From Rhizopus sp. PT2906 (taxonomy: Eukaryota > Mucoromycota > Mucoromycetes > Mucorales > Rhizopodaceae), in the NCBI GenBank assembly GCA_025529335.1, contig JAMYHX010000086.1:1-64000 (forward strand): a DNA stretch of 64,000 bases, written 5' to 3'. A model generated the notes under the pieces. That model saw nothing but the letters and a program-made list of their open reading frames with translations, was not told the DNA's origin and ran no database searches. Positions 55,166-64,000 of the stretch are shown in pieces (position 1 is the stretch's first letter; each line of letters begins with the position of its first letter). A program made the position numbers and the translations under genes.

Positions 55166-58100
55166 TTATTGCCTATTCATAGACTGATCTGGTAATAAAT
55201 AAGCCATCCATTCATCCAATTCCATACTGCTGGGCATTGCCCAGAAAGGGTTATCTGGCCTGTTTCTAAACGTTGTCATTGGTGATTGTTGATAATGTTG
55301 AGTTGATATGACAGGGTTGTACTGTGTGTTATTCATAATCGGTAGAGGCGAGCCTAATAATAGGCTATCTGCTGCATTAAACGACATACTATGCATTGGC
55401 TGTTGATACTGCATCATATCATTATGATTGCTACTACTGCCATTAGATATGGGCAATTCATTCATTGTTATCTGTTCATATTGTGGTAGATTAAACTGCC
55501 TTAATGAAAATGGATCTGTTTCTAGCAATAAGTTTGGGGCTGCTGTCTGTTGCTGGTGTTGTTGCTGTTGATTATAATGAAGACCATTAATCCAGTCATC
55601 TGCTGATGAACATGACTGACTTGACGGTATGCAGCCTTCAGTATCAGAGAGCATGGCGATTGTGCTACCAGGATTAGACGATGTTTCAACGGGAGAAGAA
55701 CAACGAGCAAGATGATGATTCACCGGCTCTTGATCAAATGCTTCCCGTGGCCCTTTTTTCTTTCGCTTTCGGTCAGGTTTAGTCGCATGTTTATCTTGTT
55801 GTATATCAATTCCACGCGCCTTTGCTAGTTCAAGAAGCAAAGCATGAAATTTAGAAGCGTTAAAGGACACCTTGGAGAGCCTTTCAACAACGTAGATAGC
55901 CTTTGCCAAATTTGATTTTGCAGCCTCTGCAATATCACGATCTTTGTTGGTAGCATTGTAAATGTGAATCAACGAAGCTGTAAATACTGGGTATATGGCA
56001 AAGTTCCAAGAGACGAGTAAAAAATCTCGGTAATGCATCTTTTCGGCAACCTCTATACAACATGTCGCTGCGTTTGTACATATATTCAGAGAAGACTGCG
56101 ATGAACGATTGCCTTCATCATTCTCAATAAAGGGCCGGTGAAGAAGGATCAAGAGTGTATAGTAACTGAGATGAATAATGGCTAAAAGACAAGATTAATT
56201 ATTTTCTCAGTGCAATAATATCATTTTTACCTGACATAGACATAAGCGGTGCGTTTCCTTGAGCATTAGGTCTATGTGTGCTGTTGGAAAACTGTAATGA
56301 GGGAGGCAAAGCCGCTCTCCATTCTGACAGAGCCCTGTCCAAATAAGTAACAATTGCATCACTACCGTGTTCTTGGCTTTGCTTCTTGGCTAAAGGCGTA
56401 TAAATGCCCTGGAGAATTTTGCCCAAGATTTCCGAAAGCTTGGCGATTTGCACAAAGGGTTGATAAAGAGGGATACCCTCGCCTTTCACCTTCTTTGCTA
56501 TATTCTTATCCAAGGATGGAAATGTCGGAATTGTCTGATCATGATCGTCCATCACTTCTTCCTGGCTTGCCAAATCTTTGGGATAGCTTTCATCACAATC
56601 GTCATCCAAGATCGTCTGAGGTTTACCCGTGGCTGCAGCAGACCATATATCAAGGATATAAGTTGACCACCATATTCGCTTACGCGCCTCTTTCTCGCTC
56701 TCGGGGATCGGCCATCGATCGCTTAATCGATGCAGTCCAACATGTTGTGCCTACATTGCAGTTTTTAATGACATAATGATGGTATGTTTAGTTTCCCTTC
56801 CTTACCATACGAACTGCCTAGATAAATAAATAAATAAGAGAGCTAATTGGAGAGAGAGACACAACTTACCACACAATTGAGCAGCCATGAACTTACGATC
56901 TTTTCATCCCAGCTTGTTCTGTTATTATTAGCAATGGCAATAGCTTGAATAGTCGATATGGATGGACAGTATCGATCTTTTAAAAGTGTAATTACATTAT
57001 CAAAGAGCTGCTCAGACCAGCCTTTCTTTAGTTCGATATGACTACAGTAAGGTATTTCATCACCAAACGACTTGCAGGTTTCAATATAACGAACTGCAGC
57101 GCCAAAGATAGAATTCAAAAGTGGTGCAGCGGGATACTGATTAATTTCTCCACGATACTGCTTCAAGAAGAGTATTTTGTTGAGTACAGGCAGTACTGGA
57201 TGAATATAGGCAAAATATCTACTCTCTTTTCCTGATTAATATCAGTAGTATTAGCATTGTAAACATCTTACACTTTCAGCAAGGCGTCACTTGTCATTTT
57301 ATCAACACCAGTCGCTCTGTATATCCAATCATTGATGCCCTTTATACTTTCTCCAGGATTCAATGCACCAAGACGCTGAAGTAGCTGTTGTTTTGATATA
57401 TTAGGGCTAAATTCATACTCAAACATACTATCACCCAATCGCTTAAACCTCCTCCCGAGCCGATCATTGTTCACATCAATTTTTCGCAGTATTGTAGGTA
57501 ATGAGCTAAGTTCGCATACGTATCGCATGCTTCCTTCAGAGGCTATCGATAACAATTCTATTGGAATTGTATACTCTTGTCCGTTGTCTTCCTTGAGGGT
57601 GATCATGTTTTCAGTTGGGTCTTTGTCAAAGGCTCCGTCTTCACTATCTCGTCGTGTAACCCGTTCGGCACCTGGGGGTCTCGTATCACTGGATGCATAA
57701 CCCTTCTCAGGGGGAGGTATACTGTCAGTCTTTTTGTGTGCCAATTCGTCCAACATGGTCTCCATTTTTTTTAATCTAGTTTCCAATACTTCAATATAAC
57801 TGAGAGGGCAATATGTTAGTTTTTATCAAATATATATAACTTATTTTACCCTTTAGGTGGTCCACGTTTTTTCGCCCTATAGGATGTCAATATGGATTTA
57901 TATGATTATTGTTTTTCTTATTTACGTGTGATTAAATGTGCATTCATAATGTGCACTTTGGCAATATTTGCATTTATCAGCGAGACCAATTAGTTCACAT
58001 TTTATCTTTTTTCGTCTACATACATCACTAAAAGGGTATATACCGTATAAATAAGGAAATGAAAAATTAAACATTGTATGTACCATGCTCTACTTGTACG

Positions 58101-58262
58101 TTTGCGTTTGTTTGGATGATCGTCCGGTTTTTCTGGCAACTGCATTGGATAATACATTGGATACGGATAGGGTTGTATCGGTCTTAACGGTGGCAGATTA
58201 TATGTTGGACTTCTCTTATAATCTGATGACATTATTCTATGATGAGAGTATGAATGATCCAT
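55166..58262 (-). CDS. Zn2Cys6 (Gal4-type) fungal transcription factor with fungal_trans domain
   Basis: Exons 58262-58084, 58027-57926, 57876-57850, 57799-57272, 57218-56870, 56817-56806, 56750-56231 and 56181-55166; 910 residues. The binuclear zinc cluster reads CDVCRRKKIKC, then CKYC and HYEC (residues about 60-90). A basic linker (KKRGPPKG) and a short coiled coil (YIEVLETRLKKMETML) follow for dimerisation. The fungal_trans middle region has YFAYIHPVLPVLNK, AVRMAQHVGLHR and RKRIWWSTYILDIW. The C-terminus is Gln/Asn/Ser-rich with short acidic and hydrophobic stretches, probably activating. The sixth exon is only 12 nt (AVRM) and is needed to restore the conserved AVRMAQ motif. Targets cannot be inferred. 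Confidence 0.93.
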
Positions 58263-58359
58263 TCTAGCTGGAATAACAGAGAAAGAGAGAGAAAAGTGTG
58301 TATGTGTGTGTGTTTAAAGAAGAAATTAATGACTAAAAAATTTGTTCCATGCACTTTTT

Positions 58360-59629
58360 CCCGAAATTATTGGCACACTTTAAAAAACACTATTTTCTGA
58401 CACACCTTCAAATTTAAATTCAGCACAAATAAAAATTATTTTTGGCACGGATTATTTGACGCACTTTGTGCCAAACTTAAAGAGGTTGTTTATTGAAGCA
58501 CACATCAAACTTTGAAGCTGAGTAGCGGCAGAAGCCCTTTAAGTCACTAAGAAGCACCTTATTGCAAGCTTCAGAGATTCTACTAGTTAGAGTTTCATTA
58601 TCAAGAAGTTTTTGCTCTCCTCAATTTACCCTTAACAACGGACCAAAATTGTTCAATTGGATTTAATTCAGGTGAATAAGGTGGGAGATAGACACATCCA
58701 TAGCCATGTCTTGCTATATATTTTTCAATATCTTCCGCTATATGGATTGGATCATTATCCATCACAATGTAATTGCGTTTGGATTCCCCATGTTTATTGT
58801 TCTTCTTGCTGCAGCTCCATTTACTTTTCTTTGAAGATGCCATTAGTTTTCTTTGATATTAACAACACCCTATGGGGGAGATAGCACCCAATATGGTCGT
58901 TGCTTTTAGCTCTTGTCGTAGGCTGAACAACTTCGACTCAAATTCCTTTCTTTGACCAAGTCATGGTTCTTTTTAGGTTTATATGAAAAGCAGATTCATC
59001 AACAAGCACGCAATTACTTTCGAAATCCATGTCAGTTTTATTCCACTTTTGAACCCAAGTATATCTCTTTTCAATACTTTCAGGGGAATTTCTTTCTTTT
59101 GAATGAAAGTATGCTTTTTTGAGAGTCAAAGCACATTTCTCGGTCATAAACCTATGAACTGCGCTCTTTGAGACCTTCAAGTCTTTAAACTCATTAGCGA
59201 GGCTTTCCATAGCTTGATCCAGAGTTGCAGAAGGGAGATATTTATACTCCCGCTCAAGAAAAGCTTGATGTTTGTCATTTAAAGTGACAAGCCTTCCGGT
59301 TTTGATTTCATCTTCATTGGAGGCATTCTCTTCAGATCTTTTTTTTTGATCTTTTTCAAACCAGTTGTAAGCAATGCGATGAGGGATATTTAGCTATTTT
59401 ACTACTGTCAAACCTTTCTCATATATCAAATAAAACAAGCGCTCTTTGATATCATCATAAACTCTGTAGGTTCCTTTTTCAACTTTCTTCTTGGAGAGCA
59501 CTTCGCCTTTTTGAATATCGGAACTGACCTTTTGCTCGCGTTCGGGTGGTTTAAGGTCCAAATATTCATCAAAATTAGTAACGCTATCCAAAGGATATTG
59601 TGTTTTTTAAGTGTGCCAATAATTTCGGG
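58360..59629 (-). mobile_element. Tc1/mariner-type element with 30-31 bp terminal inverted repeats
   Basis: Left end 58360-58390 and right end 59600-59629 are reverse complements over 30-31 bases with one single-base indel, beginning CCCGAAATTATTGGCACAC. Inside is a transposase gene on the minus strand. The total size of about 1.27 kb is typical. The flanks show partial further similarity, so the true termini may lie slightly outside. No target-site duplication could be fixed. Confidence 0.8.
58601..59591 (-). pseudogene. Tc1/mariner/IS630-type transposase, interrupted
   Basis: Read on the minus strand, the first frame starts at an ATG at 59591. It continues through a helix-turn-helix region with NIPHRIAYNWFEKD, then AVHRFMTEKCALTLKKAYFH, and VLVDESAFH with the first Asp. 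Next come MDNDPIHIAEDIEKYI (second Asp) and YSPELNPIEQFW (catalytic Glu intact). Stops interrupt it at about 59398 (TAG), about 58940 (TGA) and near 58850, where a frameshift also occurs. The catalytic triad is present but the frame is broken in three places. It differs from the Tc1 remnant at 4.4-5.3 kb. Confidence 0.82.
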
Positions 59630-59833
59630 AGTAAATGTGAAAGAGGAATTGAAACTCCAAGGAAGAAATAAGTGTGCTAAAATTTAATTGGCCAGCCTAA
59701 AGAGCTTAAACACGTTTTGATTTAAATTGAGCTCTTCTCTTTCTCTCTCTCTCTCTTGTTCTTGGCGGTCAAGTACACACACACACACATAGATATAGAG
59801 GACATATACATATATATACATAAAAGCCACACT

Positions 59834-60895
59834 ATGTCTCTGCTAGACGCCATCTCTATTCTCTTGGTTACTATTATATCTATTGTAAGTTTTATTATTG
59901 TATATAAACGGTGGTTTAATATAAAAGCATAGATTATTGGTTTTCTTTTATTATTTTCACCTAAACCAAGGCCAAGAACAGAAAACGAAAGATATTATCG
60001 AGATGCGTCATCAGAGAAGAGAAAACCTTTACCGGATCTATTCGATGAGCCCTCTGTCAAGTTGTCCTGTATTGTACCTGCATATGATGAAAGTAAACGA
60101 CTACCAAAGATGTTGAAGGAAACAGTTGAATTTTTAGAGCAAAAGAAAGAGATGGACAAGGATTATAGTTATGAGATCATTATTGTGGATGATGGAAGTC
60201 GAGATAATACCATCGAGGTAGCCATGGGTTTTGCAAAGGAGCATCCGCATGTTGATATTCGTATTCTTGCTATGGAGAAAAATCGAGGGAAAGGAGGAGC
60301 AGTAACTCAGGTAATGAGATGATATACTCATGTATATATATATATATATGTATATATAATGTGCTAATGACCTTTGAAGGGAATCTTGGGTTGTCGTGGT
60401 GAACTTTGTCTGATGGTAGATGCTGATGGTGCAACTAAATTCTCCGATCTTGATAAGCTACTTGAAGAACTTGTTCACATTCAAAAGGATGATTATGCTG
60501 TCGTTGTCGGATCAAGGTCTCATCTTGTATCTACTGAAGCTGTTGTCAAGAGATCATTCATTCGTAACTTGCTGATGAGAGGCTTTCATCTACTAGTTTA
60601 TATTCTCGGCATTCGCGGAATTGAAGATACTCAATGTGGTTTCAAGCTATTCACACGTAAATCAGCACAAATCATATTCCCTAATATGCACGTCGAACGA
60701 TGGATCTTTGACATTGAGTGTCTCATCATTGCTCAACAACAAAATATTCCTATTGCAGAAGTGCAAGTGACATGGCATGAAATTGACGGTTCCAAAGTCA
60801 ATCTGATGGTCGATTCTATAAAGATGGCAGTTGACCTGTTACTGATTAGACTTAATTACATCTTGGGTTTTTGGACTGTCCGAAAGAAAAAATAA
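59834..60895 (+). CDS. ALG5: Dolichyl-phosphate beta-glucosyltransferase
   Basis: Exons 59834-59884, 59933-60310 and 60380-60895; 314 residues. Alg5 transfers glucose from UDP-glucose to dolichyl phosphate at the ER for N-glycan synthesis. A hydrophobic N-terminal anchor (residues 5-28) precedes a GT2 fold. Seen: CIVPAYDESKRLPKML, IIVDDGSRDNT, MEKNRGKGGAVTQGILG, the DxD in VDADGA, SRSHL, and GIEDTQCGFKLFTRKSA with HVERWIFDIE. These are the Alg5 hallmarks. The length is close to yeast Alg5 (334). PMS1 begins just 25 bp after its stop. Confidence 0.95.
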
Positions 60896-60920
60896 ATCTT
60901 TCTTTTTACAAAAAAAAAAA

Positions 60921-63604
60921 ATGATAATTAGTGCTATTGATAAGCAGTCAGTGCACAAAATCTGTTCAGGACAAGTTGTGCTTGATTTGGCAACTGCAGT
61001 AAAGGAGTTAGTTGAGAACAGTATCGATGCTGGTGCCAGTTGTATTGGTAATAAAGCGAGAAAAAAAAAAAAAGAAAATGTCATGTTAATATTGCATTAG
61101 ACATCAAATTTAAGGATTATGGAACTGAAGGCATCGAAGTCAGTGATGACGGATCTGGCATTGATCCTGTTAATTATGAAACATTGGCGTTAAAGCACTA
61201 TACCTCCAAGATTAGTCGGTTTGAAGATCTCGAGAAGGTTGCAACATTTGGATTCCGAGGTGAAGCAATCAGTTCACTATGTGCACTTTCACAATTGGTT
61301 GTGATCACGGCTACAGAAGAACAAGCACCTATGGGCATGAAGCTAGAATATGATGACAATGGGAAATTGAAATCAAAGACACCTATTGCTCGCTCAGTAA
61401 GTTGCTTGTAAAAGACAAAAAGGAAATGAATAACGTATACCCTAGACTGGAACAACTGTTCAATTAACAAACATATTTCATTCACTGCCTGTCAGACAAA
61501 AGGAATTTAAAAGAAACTGTAAAAAAGAATATGGAAAAGCATTGACCATTCTACAAGCTTATTCTATTATATCCTGCAACATTAAAATTTCAGTGTTTAA
61601 TCAATCAGGCAACAAGTAAGACAGCTTTCAAAAAAAAAAAGAACGAGGACTAATATAGGATAGACCAAGTACAAAAGTGATGTCTACAAACAAGAATAGA
61701 GACATGAGAGACAATATGTCGAATATATTTGGATCAAAGATCGTTTCCCAGATCATTCCTTTTGAGATAAGCCTTGAGAGTCTTTTAGGGCAAGGTTCTG
61801 TCGAAGGATTCATGTCCAGACCAGAGTGGGGGTTGGGCAGAAGTAGTTCAGATCGTCAATACTTTTATGTGAATGGTAGACCATGTATATTACCAAAGGT
61901 AAACAATATTCGCTTTGTGGTGTGTCGAGCTATAACTTTTTTTGTGAAAGATGGCCAAAGCCCTGAATGAAATCTACCGTTCGTTTATTACAAATCAATA
62001 CCCATTTATTGTTGCCAATTTCAAAATACCAACTGATGTTTATGATGTGAACGTAAGCCCTGACAAACGAACGATCTTTATTCATGAAGAAAACAAGATT
62101 GTCGAGATAATCATGGAACAACTAAAGGGTTTATTGGAACCTAGTCGATCGACGTTCCAAACAAATGATTTGACAACGACAGAAGAAGAGATTGTTACAA
62201 CAACAACAACAACAACAACAACCATGCCAAAGGTATCACTGCAGTCGTTTGCATTGGCTAGTGGGAGTCATTATCGACCCAAGAGTATGTATGATACCAA
62301 TCTTGGCAAGCGAAATTATACCAAGACAACTACTAGTAGTGAAACAGGCAACATCAAAAATTACCTGTTAAAAAAGCCAAGATTAGATGATGAAGAAGTT
62401 GATGAGTTAACAGAAGAGTACGATAGTCAATCAGACAGACCATCAATTATGGGGCATAATGATATACTACAAGCTTCAGAAATATCATCAGTTACATCCA
62501 TATCAAGCATATCTGAAGCTGTGACTGAACCTGATGTTATATCCATAGATACCGCTCAGAGAAAAGTTAGTGAAATCACACTCATGAACGACATGACTCA
62601 GCCTATGGCTGTGGATACTCAAGAAGAACAGTCAGCTACAGATAGCTGTCAACACTTTGAGCAACATAAAGAGATCAGATCCTATGAGGGGCACTGGAAG
62701 ACCAATGGTCGATCCATGACTGTGACCATAAAGGACTTTGTTAACATTCCTATAAAAGAACAAACAGTGCCTATAGACAACAGATCAAATGGCCTCCTGA
62801 TGGATGCTGGTATTCAAAACGTTCAAGACAATAATAAGGCAACGGAGGCACTAAACCGAGTTATCCATAAATCGGATTTTGCAAGGATGAAAGTGCTTGG
62901 GCAGTTCAACCTTGGCTTTGTGATTGCTTCACTAGATGATCAAGACCTCTATATTATTGATCAACATGCATCTGATGAAAAGTACAACTTTGAGACTTTA
63001 CAAAAGACAGTACGAGTTGATAGTCAAAAGCTAATAAGGCAAGTGTTGCAAAATGGGCCCTTCCTTGTTTATCCCCCCTAAAGCTAATGATATACTCATA
63101 GTCCACAAATTCTTGATCTCAGTGCTGCTGAAGAACTTGTCGTCATGGATCATTTGGATGTCTTCAAAGCGAATGGGTTTGATATTGAAGTATTGCCTGA
63201 TAATGAACCGACGAAGCGTATACGTGTCTTATCACAGCCAGTGACAAAGAGAGCAATGTTGGATAAGAAGGATATAAGCGAAATCATCCATTTGTTGAGC
63301 GAGCATCCTGACGAAATGGTTCGATGTAGTCGAAATAGAGCTATCTTTGCCTCAATGGCTTGCCATAAGGCGGTGAGGATAGGACAGCCTTTGACAAAGA
63401 GCAAGATGACAACGGTAAGGATGAGTTGTATATAGAACAATCGTTGTTTACCATTTGTTATAGATTATAAGACACATGGGTGAAATTGACCAGCCATGGA
63501 ATTGCCCACATGGTCGTCCAACTATGCGTCATTTGCTAAGTCTTTCCCAGTTGAAGCAAACGAGAAAACGAGAGTTTAGCTTCAAGGGAACGATATTTTG
63601 TTGA
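60921..63604 (+). CDS. PMS1: MutL-family mismatch-repair protein Pms1 (PMS2 type)
   Basis: Exons 60921-61047, 61101-61396, 61446-61615, 61664-61898, 61951-63038, 63102-63414 and 63464-63604; 789 residues. Pms1 pairs with Mlh1 and nicks the daughter strand after MutS binds a mismatch. The N-terminal GHKL ATPase has AVKELVENSIDAGA, DDGSGI, GFRGEAISSL and VNGRPC. The linker (about residues 390-560) is disordered with Thr repeats. The C-terminal endonuclease has LGQFNLGFVIA, the metal site DQHASDEKYNFE and ACHKAVRIGQPL, and the end CPHGRPTMRHL. All catalytic motifs are intact. Intron 5 (63039-63101) begins with GC instead of GT (AG/GCAAGT); the other five are GT-AG. The start is fixed by the conserved SAIDKQSVHKICSGQVV. 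Confidence 0.95.
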
Positions 63605-63606
63605 TT

Positions 63607-64000
63607 TTATTGTTTCCAAAATACTGTATTTTCTTTTAAATGTTTATAGGCTGAAAGAGGCATATTTAATGCAGCATGAATAGGTTGAACGTTGGGTTCA
63701 TTCATCAAGGACAATGTAGCAACTCCCATATAAGAGTGTAATAAATCTATATTTATATAAATATCTCCTTATATTTTGTGTGTATTGATATTACCTGGAA
63801 ATGATTCAGGGTCCTTTGCGAATCCTCCTATGCGTGATTCGCTTTGTAAGAGAAATTCTTTTAATGCATCAGAATTGACAAGATGAAAGCTATCCAACAT
63901 GGCCAAAGATGCACCTATCCAAAACCCATAACACACATCCTGCAGCTTGTTTGGTCTACCTTGGAATCCACCGATTTGGCGAAACAGACACCACTGAACG
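63607..64000 (-). CDS. CDC43: Geranylgeranyltransferase type I beta subunit, 3' part
   Basis: Partial; the gene continues beyond the right edge. Seen exons: from 64000 (edge) to 63795 and 63746-63607. This subunit binds zinc and prenyl donor and attaches geranylgeranyl to CaaX proteins such as Rho GTPases. The sequence shows GGFQGRPNKLQDVCYGFWIG, where the Cys is a zinc ligand, and ESRIGGFAKDPESFPDLLHS with the final zinc His. MGVATLSLMNEPN follows, then the end at ENTVFWKQ. This is closer to the GGTase-I beta than to the Rab or farnesyl beta subunits, mainly by the GGFAK.P.S.PD.LH.Y pattern. Its stop lies 2 bp from the PMS1 stop (convergent). Confidence 0.85.

Noticed and set aside
1..64000. 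tRNA, rRNA or snRNA genes
   Set aside because: I scanned for tRNA B-box-like words and obvious RNA genes and found none convincing; a covariance-model search was not possible here.

Overview
The window is nuclear DNA of a filamentous, early-diverging fungus, most likely Mucoromycota (Mucor/Rhizopus type). Evidence is low GC, genes interrupted by short GT-AG introns (mostly about 45-100 nt), fungal-specific proteins (a Zn2Cys6 factor, a three-domain GDE1-type phosphodiesterase, a PMC1-type Ca2+ pump), and a WNK kinase plus TMEM62-like, Tnp2-like and tyrosine-recombinase sequences. The taxon is inferred from gene content. I found no rRNA, tRNA, CRISPR or operon-like bacterial feature. Exon boundaries were set by hand from splice signals; for every complete multi-exon gene the summed exon lengths give an integral number of codons.

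Layout: 1-5.4 kb is accessory. It has a very AT-rich island with small minus-strand Cys/His and Lys-rich ORFs, then a broken tyrosine recombinase with a perfect 33-bp inverted repeat, then a dead Tc1-type transposase. 5.5-17 kb carries three minus-strand genes: Ca2+-ATPase, SNF2-family ATPase and a Trp-rich disordered protein. 17.9-31.3 kb has a TBC RabGAP (+), GDE1 (-), mitochondrial ferredoxin (+), class I HDAC (+), a cyclin (-), a Nudix hydrolase (+) and EMG1 (-). 31.5-39.2 kb has eIF5B, UTP7 and WNK, all minus. CNOT9/CAF40 follows at 39.7-41.1 kb (+).

41.2-47.0 kb is a second transposon graveyard: a tyrosine-recombinase fragment (+) and a fragmented Tnp2/CACTA-type transposase (-). 47.0-58.3 kb has CYS3 (+), RPF1 (-), a Qa-SNARE (+), a TMEM62-like phosphoesterase (+), a rolling-stone/AIG1-like membrane protein (+) and a Zn2Cys6 regulator (-). 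A degenerate Tc1/mariner-type element with recognisable 30-31 bp terminal inverted repeats lies at 58.36-59.63 kb. The right end carries ALG5 (+), PMS1 (+, only 25 bp downstream) and the 3' part of the geranylgeranyltransferase-I beta gene (-).

Most genes are housekeeping and do not form a pathway cluster; the local theme is ribosome biogenesis and translation (EMG1, eIF5B, UTP7, RPF1). No single clearly new system stands out. The best leads are the AT-rich left-end ORFs, the Trp-rich protein (possible Argonaute-hook type), the fungal WNK kinase, a Nudix box lacking a key Glu, the 25-bp ALG5-PMS1 spacing, and small-exon or non-canonical splicing (12-nt exon, 40-nt exon, GC-AG intron).
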